DNA of 35,413 bases from Sphingomonas palustris (GTDB lineage Bacteria > Pseudomonadota > Alphaproteobacteria > Sphingomonadales > Sphingomonadaceae): the NCBI GenBank assembly GCA_026225215.1, contig JAMFSI010000063.1:1-35413 (forward strand), written 5' to 3'. The notes under the pieces are model-generated. The model saw only the letters and a program-made list of their open reading frames with translations. It was not told the DNA's origin and ran no database searches. The position numbers were made by a program, and so were the translations under genes. Below, piece after piece: positions 1 to 8,987 of the stretch. Numbering within the stretch: position 1 is the first letter of the stretch; each line of letters opens with the position of its first letter.

Positions 1-364
1 CGATATATTCATCGAGCCGTGCGATAAGTCCGCCACGGACCGCCACAATTATGCAGAGCGGCCATGCCAAGCGGACGCCATTGGCTGTTGTTCCCACCAT
101 CAGAAGCTGCTGTACGAACCCGTTCGCTGTCTTCGTTCTTCTGACATCTACAAATGCCCGCTTGGGAAAGCTTGCGATCAATCCTTCCCAGCCGCGGCCG
201 GCGTCGTCGAGATCGAGGGCTATGCCATCGAAACTGTGCCAAAATCTAACATCTGCGGTACAGCACCGACGCGCGGCGATGAGATCGCCACACGCGAGCG
301 CGTCGTAGAATTGGTCGATTATGGCGCCTGTTTTATCGGCGCTGGCAACGACATCAACGCTCAT
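1..364 (-). CDS. SnoaL/NTF2-like fold protein, C-terminus beyond window edge
   Basis: The reverse strand has an ATG at 364 with an AGGA six bases upstream, and the frame stays open through base 1 (121 codons, no stop), so the gene is cut by the window edge. The N-terminus carries the helix IIDQFYDALACGD, then ADVRFWHSFD, then a block around RGWEGLIASFPKRAF, and ends in a strand-rich stretch (LLMVGTTANGVRLAWP, then RLDEY). This is the layout of small SnoaL-like / NTF2-fold proteins, where a substrate cavity lies between a curved sheet and helices. Members include ketosteroid isomerases, limonene epoxide hydrolases and many proteins of unknown function, so a specific reaction cannot be given. 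It sits beside a Ddn-like protein and an aldehyde dehydrogenase on the same strand, which suggests a catabolic role. The fold call is from pattern recognition only. Confidence 0.65.
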   Translation of the reverse strand, partial: MSVDVVASADKTGAIIDQFYDALACGDLIAARRCCTADVRFWHSFDGIALDLDDAGRGWEGLIASFPKRAFVDVRRTKTANGFVQQLLMVGTTANGVRLAWPLCIIVAVRGGLIARLDEYI

Positions 365-483
365 TTCGGATCCTAAGATTTAGTGGTCCTCCCACATCAA
401 GACTCACCAGCAACCGCAGGTCTGGGCAATGGCCCGGAGCATCGCGGCGCACGAGCGCGAAGTTTCGATTTACCTCGCGGCTT

Positions 484-939
484 TTATTGTTTGCACACTG
501 GCTCAAGCACTACGACCGGAATCTGCCGCGACGTGCGCGACTGGTATACGTCATAGTTAGGCCACGTCTTCACAGCTTCGGCCCAGATTTGCTCTCGCTC
601 CGGAGAGGCTGCGGTTCGCGCCACCGCCTCGCAGATATCGGCTTTCACTTGAACCTGGACACGCGCCTCGTCGAGGAGGTTCAGGTACCAGGCGGGATGC
701 GTCGGCGAGCCTCCACGAGACGCCATGATGACCCAGCTGTTGCCGTACGGCGTGAAGATGATCGGGGTCGTCCGGGGTTCGCCGGAGCGGCGGCCTGTGG
801 TGGTCAGGAGCAGGATCGGCACGCCGTTCCAAATATAGCCGTGCTCGCCGTTCGTCTCACGGTAGACGCGAACGTGCTCGTCCCCGAGCAGGCTGGTATC
901 GACCGGCCGGGCGACCGGCGCTGGGTTCTGTTCACTCAT
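484..939 (-). CDS. Ddn-like nitroreductase family deazaflavin (F420)/flavin-dependent oxidoreductase
   Basis: 151 residues with the hallmarks of the split-beta-barrel Ddn family: LLLTTTGRRSGEPRTTPI at about residues 43-60, a YGNSWVIMASRGG strand, and PTHPAWYLNLL at 79-89, followed by a VQVQVKA strand. Family members bind the deazaflavin cofactor F420 (Mycobacterium Ddn) or flavin and reduce activated double bonds or nitro groups. The length matches the family (about 140-155). The ATG at 939 has only a weak GAG-type ribosome site, but no better start is in frame. It lies alone between the SnoaL-like gene and the aldehyde dehydrogenase, all on the minus strand. Whether this host makes F420 cannot be judged here; no F420 biosynthesis gene is in the window. 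The family call is secure; cofactor and substrate are open. Confidence 0.85.
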   Translation of the reverse strand: MSEQNPAPVARPVDTSLLGDEHVRVYRETNGEHGYIWNGVPILLLTTTGRRSGEPRTTPIIFTPYGNSWVIMASRGGSPTHPAWYLNLLDEARVQVQVKADICEAVARTAASPEREQIWAEAVKTWPNYDVYQSRTSRQIPVVVLEPVCKQ

Positions 940-1074
940 CTCGATCAGTTCCGATCCTGTAAGGTCAACGAAGAAACACGCGGCGGACAGTGCTTCTCTG
1001 CCCGAGGAGGTTCGTGAATCAGGGTGCTGGCGCGTCCAAGTCTAGAGTCCTCGACATCTCGATTTCCGTCGCTG

Positions 1075-2547
1075 TCAGGCCGCCTGAATATTCAAAGCTT
1101 GGATTTGCTGATAGACCCGCAGCCCCTCCACGCCGCGTTCGCGTCCGATGCCGCTGTGGCGCCATCCTCCTGACGATGCGTAGGCGCTGGCCATGCCGCC
1201 ATTGATGTTGACTGTCCCAGTGCGGATCCGCGAAGCGACTTCGACCGCCTGTCGCGTGTCCTTGCCGAACACCCAGCCCGAAAGTCCGTAGACACTGTCG
1301 TTAGACATTTCGACCGCATGATCGAGGTCGCGATAACCGATCACGCTGACCACGGGGCCGAAGATTTCCTCCTGCGCCGCCGGGTTCTTGTTGTCGGGCA
1401 GATCGAGCACCGTCGGCTCGAAGAAGAAGCCCTTGTCCAGGCCGGCAGGCCGCTTGCCGCCGGTGACGACCCGGCCACCGGCATCCACCGCGGCTTGGGT
1501 GAAATGCTCGCAGCGCGCGCGCTGGGCGGCGCTGATCACCGGGCCGAGCTGGGTGGTGGGGTCGCTGGCCACGCCGATCTTCACATTGGCGAGCATCGCC
1601 GCCATGCCTTCCAGCACCTTGGCCTTGCTCTCTTCGGGCACGAACACCCGCGTGCCGAGCACGCAGCCTTGGCCGGCATGTGAGGTGCAGACCGAATAGG
1701 CCGCCGATGCCGCGCGCTCGACCGCATCGGGAAGGTAGATCTGCGCCGACTTGCCACCCAGTTCGAGCACCAGCCGCTTGAGCGTCGGCGCGGCCTGTTG
1801 GGCGACCTTGACGCCGACAGTGCAGGAGCCGGTGAACGACACCAGATCGACCCGCTCGTCGGTGGTCATTAGCTGACCGCCAGCTAGCCCGTCCTCGATC
1901 ACGACATTGAGCACGCCGTCGGGAATGCCGGCTTCGGCGGCGGCTTCGGCGAAGATCATGGCGGAAAGCGGGGTCAGCGGATTGGGGCGCAGGATCACCG
2001 AATCGCCGGCCATCAACGCGGGCACCACTTTCCAGAAGGCGGTGTAAAACGGCACATTATAGGCTGAGATCGCCGAAACCACGCCCAATGGCGTCCAGCG
2101 CTTCAGGCTTTGCACGACAAAATGGGCATTGACCCGTTCGTGCAGCGGCAGGGGATTCTCCTCCACCTCCGGCAGTCCCAGGAACATATCGGTGATTTCG
2201 TCGGTCATCCGCAACGGCGCATGCACTTGCGCGCCCATCACCGTGGAGGAAACCGGGCAACCCGCTTCGAGAATGGCGAGTTCCTTCAATCGCTCGGCGC
2301 GGCTTCGCAGAGCGTTGGCATAAGCCCGCATCGTTTCGGCGCGCTGCTTCATGGTCAGCCCGCTCCACCGGCCATCATCGAAGGCGCGCCGCGCGGCGCC
2401 GATGGCCTGCTCGACCTGCCCGGCGCTGACACTCTGAATCTCCGCGACGACGGATTCATCCGAGGGATTTTCGACGATGAAACTGGCACCTTCGCCTGTC
2501 ACGAATTTGCCATCGATATAGCCCGTGTAAGCCAGGACATCCTCCAT
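1075..2547 (-). CDS. NAD(P)-dependent aldehyde dehydrogenase
   Basis: 490 residues from the ATG at 2547 (MEDVLAYTGY), a normal length for the ALDH superfamily. It oxidises an aldehyde to the carboxylic acid with NAD(P)+. Visible motifs are the cofactor-site stretch ISAYNVPF (about 160-167), FTGSCTVG (238-245), the general-base Glu in LELGGKSAQ (E262), the catalytic Cys in AGQGCVLGTR (C295) and EEIFGPVVSVI near residue 385. The lysine usually found in the KPSP-type cofactor motif is Arg here (RPNPLTP, 187-193), a mild variation. A TTG four codons upstream at 2559 is an alternative start. A promoter with an inverted repeat lies directly upstream, so the gene is probably transcribed on its own and not from the cobalamin operon. 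Substrate unknown; the context suggests a catabolic aldehyde. Confidence 0.92.
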   Translation of the reverse strand: MEDVLAYTGYIDGKFVTGEGASFIVENPSDESVVAEIQSVSAGQVEQAIGAARRAFDDGRWSGLTMKQRAETMRAYANALRSRAERLKELAILEAGCPVSSTVMGAQVHAPLRMTDEITDMFLGLPEVEENPLPLHERVNAHFVVQSLKRWTPLGVVSAISAYNVPFYTAFWKVVPALMAGDSVILRPNPLTPLSAMIFAEAAAEAGIPDGVLNVVIEDGLAGGQLMTTDERVDLVSFTGSCTVGVKVAQQAAPTLKRLVLELGGKSAQIYLPDAVERAASAAYSVCTSHAGQGCVLGTRVFVPEESKAKVLEGMAAMLANVKIGVASDPTTQLGPVISAAQRARCEHFTQAAVDAGGRVVTGGKRPAGLDKGFFFEPTVLDLPDNKNPAAQEEIFGPVVSVIGYRDLDHAVEMSNDSVYGLSGWVFGKDTRQAVEVASRIRTGTVNINGGMASAYASSGGWRHSGIGRERGVEGLRVYQQIQALNIQAA

Positions 2548-2563
2548 TATAATTCGCAAATGT

Positions 2564-2612
2564 GAACTATTGTTCGTGAAAATAGACTAAGCGCAATCCC
2601 CTTTTGCGTCAA
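2564..2612 (-). promoter_or_regulatory. Promoter with inverted repeat upstream of the aldehyde dehydrogenase
   Basis: Reading the minus strand: TTGACG (2612-2607), 17 bases, TAGTCT (2589-2584), a good sigma-70-type pair. Eight bases further on lies GAACAATAGTTC (2575-2564), a perfect 4-bp inverted repeat with a 4-bp spacer, placed over the expected transcription start and 17 bases before the ATG at 2547. This position is typical of a repressor site. The element differs from the CGAxATATCGA palindromes found elsewhere in this window, so a different regulator is likely. The -35/-10 and the repeat are seen directly; repression is inference. Confidence 0.5.
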
Positions 2613-2690
2613 TCGGGCTTGGCCTCCCATCTCGCCCGATACCGTGCATGGGCTGACCGAGTTGTGGCTCACTTTTGCGTAATTAGGGGA

Positions 2691-3349
2691 TCACCGTTCG
2701 ACGATGCGATCGGCAATAGGTTCGCGATTTTGCCAACCTCGTCGTTCGAGTTCGGGCACGGCAGAAGGCTGGACCGGATAGCCGATACACAGGACGGCGA
2801 TCAGATCCCATGTCGCGGGCACGTCCAGCATAGCCCGAATCGTTTCGGGATCGAGGATGGAAACCCAGCCCAGCCCGATCCCGCGCGCCCGTGCCGCCAG
2901 CCACATCGAATGGATCGCCATGACCGTCGAATAGCGCAGGGTTTCGGGCATGGTGGCGCGGCCCAGGCGGTAGCCGGCAAGCGGCGCATGGTCGGAAAAT
3001 ACCACCACCAGTTCCGGTGCTTCGCGGATGCCGTGCAGCTTGAGCGAAAGATAGAGCTTCTGCCGCTCGGGGTCGGTCTGATTGCGTGCGGTATCGGCCA
3101 CGCAGCCATCGACATGATCGGCCAGTTGCGTCCGCAATTCCGGCGAGCGCAGCCGCACGAAGCGCCAGGGCTGGGCATTGCCGACCGATGGCGCCAGCGC
3201 GGCGGCATCGAACAGATATTGCATGTCGGCGGCAGCGACCGGCTTGGTCAGGAAATGGCGGACATCGCGCCGCCAGCGCAGCAGCCGGTCCAGCTGATCG
3301 ACGAATCCGGCATCGAAATCCGGAGCAGAATCGGAAGCGTATCGGTCAC
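2691..3349 (-). CDS. bluB: 5,6-dimethylbenzimidazole synthase, 5' end apparently frameshifted
   Basis: BluB is a flavin-destroying nitroreductase-fold enzyme that turns FMNH2 into 5,6-dimethylbenzimidazole, the lower ligand base of B12. The intact frame from 3224 encodes 177 residues with LAPSVGNAQPWRFVRL, KLYLSLKLHGIREAPELVVV, GRATMPETLRYSTVMAIHSM and GIGLGWVSILDP, all typical of BluB. The family's N-terminal block (DFDAGFVDQLDRLLRWRRD, VRHFLTKPV) is encoded in the same frame upstream, back to about 3347. That stretch contains no ATG, GTG or TTG between its upstream stop (3359-3357) and 3224. A GTG at 3349 right after AAAGGCAG is one frame off, and a single extra base near 3342 would give a start reading V/M-T-D-Y-A-S-D. 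I therefore give the extent from that GTG. It follows cobU by 14 bases and closes the operon. A real lesion, a sequencing error or a rare start codon remain possible. Confidence 0.85.
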
Positions 3350-3363
3350 CTGCCTTTCAAGCG

Positions 3364-3870
3364 CTATTTCAGGCGCAGTGGCAAGCCGGCAGCGATAAAC
3401 ATGACCTCGTCGGCTTTTTCCGCGAGGATCTGGTTCAGCCGGCCCGCCGCATCGCGAAAGCGTCTGGCGAGCGCATTGTCCGGTACGATGCCCAGGCCCA
3501 CCTCATTGGCGACGAGGATGAGCGACCCAGGCGCCTTTGTCATCGCCAGGAGGAGTTGTTCCGCTGCCCCGTCGATGTCCCGTTCCGCCAGCATCAGATT
3601 GGACAGCCACAGCGTCAGGCAATCGACCAGCAGTACATTTCCGGGGCTCGATTGCCGAGCAATCGTTACCGGCAGATCCAGCGGCTCCTCGACCGTCCGC
3701 CAGCGTGGTCCGCGATCCTGGCGATGCCGGGCGATGCGTTCGTCCATTTCCGTATCGAGCGCTTGCGCGGTGGCGATATAGACCAAATCGCTTTCCAGCG
3801 CCTCGGCCCGCGCCTGGGCAAAGCGGCTCTTGCCGGAACGCGCGCCGCCGAGAACCAGCAATTTCGTCAT
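3364..3870 (-). CDS. cobU: Bifunctional adenosylcobinamide kinase / adenosylcobinamide-phosphate guanylyltransferase
   Basis: 168 residues, normal for CobU (CobP in alphaproteobacterial naming). It phosphorylates adenosylcobinamide and then transfers GMP to give adenosylcobinamide-GDP, the acceptor used by CobS. It shows the P-loop GGARSGKS (8-15), the RIARHRQDR segment with His49 as candidate guanylylation residue, TVEEPLDL after it, the Walker-B-like [13 protein letters not shown] (80-92), and [19 protein letters not shown]. The start ATG at 3870 overlaps the cobQ stop by four bases (ATGA), which implies translational coupling. The stop is 14 bases before the GTG proposed for bluB. Nothing unusual is seen in the gene itself. 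Confidence 0.96.
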   Translation of the reverse strand: MTKLLVLGGARSGKSRFAQARAEALESDLVYIATAQALDTEMDERIARHRQDRGPRWRTVEEPLDLPVTIARQSSPGNVLLVDCLTLWLSNLMLAERDIDGAAEQLLLAMTKAPGSLILVANEVGLGIVPDNALARRFRDAAGRLNQILAEKADEVMFIAAGLPLRLK

Positions 3871-5324
3871 GGCTGGAAACCTCGTGCCAGTTCCAGCAAT
3901 CCGTCGATATCGAGATGCCGCTCCAGCGCTTCGGCCAATTCGTCCAGCGCGCCATTCACTACCGTGGCATGATCGTGCCCCAGCGAATGCGCCCCGATCC
4001 GGGCCAGCAACGCGCGGCGCAGTCCGGTCGCAGCGAAAAACCCGTGGCAATAGGTGCCGATTACCAGCCCATCCTCGCTGATCGCGCCGTCGGCTCGATT
4101 GCCAAGCAGGGCGAAGGGGCGGGCGCAATCCGGTCCGGTCGTGATCCCCATATGCATTTCATAACCCGCCAATTCCGCTCCCAGCGCTTGCCCTCGCGCT
4201 GGGCGCAGGGTCTTGTCGAGGCCAAGCTCAGTCTCGACAGCCAGCAGCCCGAGACCGGCGATCTCGCCCGGTTCGCCCTCGATCCCCAGCGGGTCGGCAA
4301 TCCGCGTGCCGAGCATCTGATAGCCGCCGCAAATGCCCAGCACCGCGCGGCCACGCCGATGATGCGCGAGAATGTCGATGTCCCATCCCGTTTCGCGCAG
4401 GAATGCCATATCGGCGATGGTGGACTTGGAACCGGGGAGGATGATCAGCGCGGCCTCGGTCGGGATCGGCGTGCCCGGCGGGATCATGGCCAATTCGACA
4501 TCAGGCTCCAGCTTCAATGGATCAAGCTCGTCGAAATTGGCGATACGCGGCAGGATCGGGCAGACAATCAGCTTGCGCGAAGGCGAGGGCGCGCGGGTCT
4601 TTTCCAGCACCACGGCATCTTCGCTCGGCAAGCGGGCCGCTGCCGCCAGCCACGGCACCAGGCCAAAGCCGCGCCAGCCCGATCGCGCTGCGATCGCGGC
4701 ATAGCCATCGGCGAACAGCGCGGGATCGCCGCGAAACTTGTTGATGATGAAGCCGCGGATCATCGCCGCATCCTCGGGATCGAGCACCGCGCGCGTGCCC
4801 ACCACCGAAGCGATCACTCCGCCGCGATCGATATCGCCGACCAGCACCACCGGCACGCCCGCCGCGCGGGCAAAGCCCATATTGGCGATATCCCCCTCGC
4901 GCAAATTGATCTCGGCGGGAGAGCCGGCGCCTTCGACCACGACGATATCGGCGCGGGCGGCGAGCCGCGCGTAGCTCTCCAGCACCTCGGGCAACAGATT
5001 GCGCCGGCCTTCGCGAAAGTTGCCGGTGCCGAGCGTGCCGCGCACTTTACCATGGACGATCAGTTGCGAAGTCCGATCCGCCTGCGGCTTGAGCAACACG
5101 GGATTCATATCGGTGTGGAGTTCGGCTCGCGCCGCCAATGCCTGCAGCGCCTGCGCCCGGCCGATCTCACCGCCTTCGGGCGTGATGGCGGCGTTGTTCG
5201 ACATATTTTGCGGCTTGAACGGCAGCACACGCAGGCCGCGATTGGCCAGCGCTCGGCACAGCCCGGCGACCAGCACCGACTTGCCGACGTCCGATCCGGT
5301 TCCCTGCAGCATCAGCCCAGCCAT
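3867..5324 (-). CDS. cobQ: Cobyric acid synthase (glutamine-dependent amidotransferase)
   Basis: 485 residues. It amidates four side-chain carboxylates of adenosylcobyrinic acid a,c-diamide using glutamine and ATP, giving adenosylcobyric acid. The N-terminal dethiobiotin-synthetase-like ATPase domain opens with [13 protein letters not shown] (4-16) and has FKPQNMSNN (36-44) and [13 protein letters not shown]. The C-terminal class-I glutaminase domain has the nucleophile Cys332 in [12 protein letters not shown] and His427 in TYCHGFF. I chose the ATG at 5324 because family members begin just before LMLQGT; an upstream ATG at 5336 adds four residues. The start lies inside the end of cbiB (13-base overlap) and the stop overlaps the cobU start as ATGA, consistent with one polycistronic message. 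Confidence 0.96.
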   Translation of the reverse strand: MAGLMLQGTGSDVGKSVLVAGLCRALANRGLRVLPFKPQNMSNNAAITPEGGEIGRAQALQALAARAELHTDMNPVLLKPQADRTSQLIVHGKVRGTLGTGNFREGRRNLLPEVLESYARLAARADIVVVEGAGSPAEINLREGDIANMGFARAAGVPVVLVGDIDRGGVIASVVGTRAVLDPEDAAMIRGFIINKFRGDPALFADGYAAIAARSGWRGFGLVPWLAAAARLPSEDAVVLEKTRAPSPSRKLIVCPILPRIANFDELDPLKLEPDVELAMIPPGTPIPTEAALIILPGSKSTIADMAFLRETGWDIDILAHHRRGRAVLGICGGYQMLGTRIADPLGIEGEPGEIAGLGLLAVETELGLDKTLRPARGQALGAELAGYEMHMGITTGPDCARPFALLGNRADGAISEDGLVIGTYCHGFFAATGLRRALLARIGAHSLGHDHATVVNGALDELAEALERHLDIDGLLELARGFQP

Positions 5325-6265
5325 GGTATTCCCCATGCCGCCGCCCACAGAATGGCGATTGCCCACAGCATCGCACAGGCCCGGCGATAAATGCGCAAGC
5401 CCCGTCGGATCGCGCCCGCATTGGCGGCTCCGCCCGTACCGATCCAGGGCTTTTCGTGAACCTCGCCATCGTAGCTGACCGGACCTGCCAGCCGAATGTC
5501 CAGTGCGCCCGCCATCGCTGCCTCGGGCCAACCCGCGTTAGGCGAGGCATGGCGGCGGCAATCGCGCCATAGAGTCCGCCAGCCGCCACCTGCCGCCAGG
5601 CACAGCAGCACGCCGGCCACCCGCGCCGGGGCCAAGTTGAGCCCATCATCGAGCCGCGCCGCCGCCCAGCCGAAGTGGCGCCAGGGCTGCTCTTTGTGGC
5701 CGATCATACTGTCTGCGGTGTTCACTGCCTTATACGCCCAAACACCGGGCAGGCCCAAGGCCAGCAGCCAGAACAGCGGCGCCGTCACCCCGTCGCAGAA
5801 GCTTTCGGCGAGGCTTTCGATGGCGGCGCGGGCGATGCCGGCTTCATCGAGCGGAGCGGTGTCGCGCCCGACGACCCTGCTGACCGCTGCACGAGCGAGG
5901 GCGAGGTCGCCACTCTCCAGCGCGCGGGCAACCGGCACAACATGATCGTAAAGGCTGCGCTGGGCGAGCGCGGGACAAGCGAGCAATGCCAGGACCGGCC
6001 ATGCCCAGCGCCCGAGCGACCGGTACAACCCTTGCTGGATCAGCCAAGCTCCGCCGCCGCTGACCGCCAGCAAGAGCGCAATGGTCGCGACCCCGCCAAG
6101 CCGCCGGGCGATATCCGAACGATCGGCCCGATTCCACTCTGCGACGCAAGCATCGATGATGCGGGCAAAGCCGCCAATGGGATGACCGATCCGTCGATAG
6201 AGCCAGTCCGGCCACCCGAATGCTGCATCCAACGCGAGCGCCGCGATAGCCACCGGTTCAGCCAT
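5312..6265 (-). CDS. cbiB: Adenosylcobinamide-phosphate synthase (CbiB/CobD-type membrane protein)
   Basis: 317 residues from the ATG at 6265. The enzyme joins adenosylcobyric acid to (R)-1-aminopropan-2-ol phosphate (or aminopropanol) in the cytoplasmic membrane. Typical segments are [24 protein letters not shown] near the N-terminus (Gly-His-Pro signature), [36 protein letters not shown] in the middle, [14 protein letters not shown], and [18 protein letters not shown] near the C-terminus; these are described in pieces as conserved family blocks. Several hydrophobic spans (about residues 52-72, 80-96, 162-180, 205-225 and the C-terminal 296-314) fit a polytopic membrane protein. The start ATG overlaps the stop of cobD by eight bases (ATGGCTGA). 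A longer in-frame ATG at 6301 would intrude further into cobD and is less likely. Confidence 0.95.
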   Translation of the reverse strand: MAEPVAIAALALDAAFGWPDWLYRRIGHPIGGFARIIDACVAEWNRADRSDIARRLGGVATIALLLAVSGGGAWLIQQGLYRSLGRWAWPVLALLACPALAQRSLYDHVVPVARALESGDLALARAAVSRVVGRDTAPLDEAGIARAAIESLAESFCDGVTAPLFWLLALGLPGVWAYKAVNTADSMIGHKEQPWRHFGWAAARLDDGLNLAPARVAGVLLCLAAGGGWRTLWRDCRRHASPNAGWPEAAMAGALDIRLAGPVSYDGEVHEKPWIGTGGAANAGAIRRGLRIYRRACAMLWAIAILWAAAWGIPWLG

Positions 6266-7247
6266 CGGCCAGCGCCCGGTCGAGCCGGGCCATTTCGACA
6301 TCTCCCGAAGGCAGCCCGAGGCGCAGCCAGTGCGGATGATCGGCGAAGGGGCGGGTCAATATCGCATGGCGCGCCAATTGCCCGAACAGCACATCGGCAT
6401 CCGGCGTTTCGATCAACCGGAACAGTGGGCAAGCGCCTCTCGGCTCAAGACCCTGGGCATGGAGCACAGCGTCAAGACGTGCGGCGCGTTCGATCAGAGC
6501 GGCACGCATTGCCGCGATCCAGGCGGTATCGGCATAGGCGGCAAAGCCGATCGCCAGCGCCGCTGCCGATAGCGGCCAATCGCCCAGCAGCTGACGAAAA
6601 CGGGCGATGATGGCGCGTGGGGCGAGCACGAAGCCCAGCCGGACCCCGGCGAGGCCGAAGAATTTGCCGAACGAACGCAGCACGATGAGATTGCTGCCAT
6701 CATCGACTTGTGGGGCGATGCTGATCGCGGCGGAGACATCGGCAAAAGCCTCGTCCACCACCAGCCAGCCGCCGGCCCGCTCCTGCCCTTGCCGCCATTC
6801 GTCAAGCTGGGCGTGCCCGATGATGCGCCCATCCGGGTTATTGGGATTAGCGAGCAGCAGCAGATCGGCCGTGGTCGGCGGACGCATGATGTCGTCGATC
6901 GACACGGCTTGGCCGCACACGGTCGCATGGGTGCGATAAGCAGGCGCCCAGTGCCGGCCCGGAAGCTCGATGACTTGGCCGAGCAGGCGCAAGCCGATTT
7001 CACTGCCCGGGACGGCGCAGCATAGCACGGGCTCGACACCGAAATGCCGTGCGGCAATCGCCTCGAGTTCGGCCAAAGCTGCTGGATCGGGTAGCCGCTG
7101 CCAGTCGAGGGCGATGGCATTCGCGCAGGGCCAGGGCGCCGGATTAATTCCCGTCGAAAGATCGATCCACGGCTCCGGTCCATCGCCATACACCGCGCGG
7201 GCATCGGCCAGACGGCCGCCATGCCAGGTGAAAGCGGCGCCGCTCAT
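6258..7247 (-). CDS. cobD: L-threonine-O-3-phosphate decarboxylase (PLP enzyme; CobC in alphaproteobacterial naming)
   Basis: 329 residues, a class-I aminotransferase-fold PLP enzyme that makes (R)-1-aminopropan-2-ol phosphate, the linker for the nucleotide loop of B12. Seen are HGGRL near the N-terminus, the DLSTGINPAPWP block (29-40), NPNNPDGR (134-141), the PLP-ring Asp in VVDEAFAD (D165), and the Schiff-base lysine in LRSFGKFFGLAGVRLGF (K195). The C-terminus ends with HWLRLGLPSG, normal for the family. The ATG at 7247 gives the expected MSGAAFTWHGGRL start and overlaps the cobS stop by four bases (ATGA). Naming differs between systems: cobD in Salmonella, cobC in Pseudomonas denitrificans. 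Confidence 0.95.
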   Translation of the reverse strand: MSGAAFTWHGGRLADARAVYGDGPEPWIDLSTGINPAPWPCANAIALDWQRLPDPAALAELEAIAARHFGVEPVLCCAVPGSEIGLRLLGQVIELPGRHWAPAYRTHATVCGQAVSIDDIMRPPTTADLLLLANPNNPDGRIIGHAQLDEWRQGQERAGGWLVVDEAFADVSAAISIAPQVDDGSNLIVLRSFGKFFGLAGVRLGFVLAPRAIIARFRQLLGDWPLSAAALAIGFAAYADTAWIAAMRAALIERAARLDAVLHAQGLEPRGACPLFRLIETPDADVLFGQLARHAILTRPFADHPHWLRLGLPSGDVEMARLDRALADG

Positions 7248-7954
7248 CGGGCCAGCACCATGGATGCCAGCAACAGTGTTTCCACCAGTTCGATCCCGGC
7301 GCCGTGGCCGTCGCCCGAAATGCCACCGATCCGCGCCTTCAGCCACCACGCCCATAGCGCCATTGCCGGTACGGCTGCGATCAACGGCGGGGCAAACCAG
7401 AAGGCGGGCAGCATCACCAGGCACCATGCCGCCGGATGCCAAGCCCTCAGACCGGTACGAAAGCGGCTCGCCAGGCCCTCGTGGAGCGGCGGCAGCAGGA
7501 GTGTCCAAACCAGGGGGCCGATGCGCGCCACCACGGGGATCGCCACCAGCACCCACCACGGTGTCGTGGCAAAGACGTCATGCAGCAGCACCAGCTTCGC
7601 CATCAGTTGCAACGCGATGGCGACAACGCCGAAGCTGCCGATGTGCGGGTCGGCCAGAACTTCCGAAATCCGCGTGCGATCTTTGTGCCCTGCGCCGGCG
7701 GCATCGGCGATGTCCCCCAAGCCATCGAGATGCAGCGCCCCAGTGATACCCACCCAGGCTAGCAACGCCAGCAGCGCACCAAGCCAGGGATCATGCCGCG
7801 CGCCGAGTTCCGCCGCTCCCGCAACGAAACCGCCGACCACCAGCCCGGCCGCTGGAAACCAGCGGATCGCAGCGGCAAAGTCCGCGTCACTGGCTGCCAC
7901 TGCCGGCAGCGGCAGACGAGTCATGAATTGCACGGCGAGGATCAGGGACTTCAT
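7244..7954 (-). CDS. cobS: Adenosylcobinamide-GDP ribazoletransferase (cobalamin synthase)
   Basis: 236 residues. This integral membrane enzyme condenses adenosylcobinamide-GDP with alpha-ribazole (phosphate) to give adenosylcobalamin (phosphate). The N-terminus FMTRLPLP (10-17), RWFPAAGLVVG (31-41), the Asp-rich signature HLDGLGDIADA (75-85), DPHIGSFGVVAI (102-113) and the C-terminal GDGHGAGIELVE are all typical. Most of the rest is hydrophobic helix. The ATG at 7954 is 16 bases after the cobT stop. The length is slightly short compared with enterobacterial CobS (about 247) but usual for alphaproteobacteria. No defect seen. Confidence 0.95.
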   Translation of the reverse strand: MKSLILAVQFMTRLPLPAVAASDADFAAAIRWFPAAGLVVGGFVAGAAELGARHDPWLGALLALLAWVGITGALHLDGLGDIADAAGAGHKDRTRISEVLADPHIGSFGVVAIALQLMAKLVLLHDVFATTPWWVLVAIPVVARIGPLVWTLLLPPLHEGLASRFRTGLRAWHPAAWCLVMLPAFWFAPPLIAAVPAMALWAWWLKARIGGISGDGHGAGIELVETLLLASMVLAR

Positions 7955-7970
7955 CGCGAGCGCCCCAGGG

Positions 7971-8987
7971 TCATAGCGCGCTGGCGACTGCCGCTTCGGC
8001 GAAGCTCGCCATTTCGTTATGGGTGGCGAGTGCGGCGCGTACCAGATGGACCGCTACCGCCGCGCCGCTGCCTTCGCCGAGGCGCATATCGAGCTGGAGC
8101 AGCGGTCTAAGATCCAGATGCGCGAGCAGCCGTTGATGCCCGGCCTCCGCCGAGCTATGCGCCGCGAGGCAATGGTCGGTGATGGCGGGTGCAGATTTGG
8201 CCAGCGGGGCGATCGCCGCGCTGCAGATGAAGCCGTCGAGCAATACGGGAATGCGCAGCAGCCGCGCGGCGAGCAGCGCGCCGGCCATCGCCGCGATCTC
8301 CCGCCCGCCGAGGCGGCGGAGTGTCTCGAACGCAGTATTGCAGTGCTCGCCATGCAGCGTCAGCGCGGCGGCCACCGCCGCCCGTTTGCGCGCGAGCCCG
8401 GTATCGTCCACGCCGGTCCCGCGCCCGATCCACTCCGCTGCGGTGCCCCCGAAACTTTGCGCGCAGAGGGCCGCTGCGGGCGTGGTATTGGCTATGCCCA
8501 TCTCGCCGACGAACAGCAGGTCGGTGCCGTCGGTGACCGCTGCTGCCCCAGCGTTGAGCGCAGCGAGACACTCGGCCTCGCTCATCGCCGGCTCGATCGT
8601 GATGTCGCCCGTGGGGTGTTCGAGATCGAGCGGCACCACTTGCAATTCCGCTCCGCAGGCGCGGGCGAGCGCATTGATCGCCGCGCCGCCATGGCGGAAA
8701 TTGGCGACCATCTGCGCGGTAACCTCCGCCGGAAAGGCGCTGACCCCGCGCGCCGCGACGCCGTGATTGCCGGCGAAGATCACGGCGCGGACGCTGTGCA
8801 GCGCCGGCCGGCCCGTGCCTTGCCAGCCGGCCATGAACAACGCGATCTCTTCCAGCCGCCCGAGCGAGCCCGCAGGCTTGGTCAGCTCGCCCTGCCGCGC
8901 GGCGGCGGCGGCAATGGCTTTGGCATCGGGCGCGGGTAAAGCGCGCAGGGCATCCGTGAAGGCAGCAGCGCTGGCAAAGCGGATCAT
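7971..8987 (-). CDS. cobT: Nicotinate-nucleotide--dimethylbenzimidazole phosphoribosyltransferase
   Basis: 338 residues. It transfers phosphoribose from nicotinate mononucleotide to dimethylbenzimidazole to make alpha-ribazole phosphate. Seen are the substrate-loop motif ELTKPAGSLGRLEE (about 34-47), VIFAGNHGVAARGVSAFPAEVTAQM as a set of short conserved blocks, FVGEMGIANTTPAAAL, and the catalytic Glu in LGEGSGAA (E305), equivalent to Glu317 of the Salmonella enzyme. The ATG at 8987 overlaps the stop of the DUF1636 gene (ATGA). With bluB in the same operon, the cell can supply both the base and its activated form. Family call is firm. Confidence 0.96.
   Translation of the reverse strand: MIRFASAAAFTDALRALPAPDAKAIAAAAARQGELTKPAGSLGRLEEIALFMAGWQGTGRPALHSVRAVIFAGNHGVAARGVSAFPAEVTAQMVANFRHGGAAINALARACGAELQVVPLDLEHPTGDITIEPAMSEAECLAALNAGAAAVTDGTDLLFVGEMGIANTTPAAALCAQSFGGTAAEWIGRGTGVDDTGLARKRAAVAAALTLHGEHCNTAFETLRRLGGREIAAMAGALLAARLLRIPVLLDGFICSAAIAPLAKSAPAITDHCLAAHSSAEAGHQRLLAHLDLRPLLQLDMRLGEGSGAAVAVHLVRAALATHNEMASFAEAAVASAL

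Noticed and set aside
3537..5390. 617-codon open frame on the plus strand opposite cobU/cobQ
   Set aside because: It is the antisense of well-supported cob genes; GC-rich codon use leaves the opposite frame open. Composition is Arg/Gln/His-rich with no family signature.
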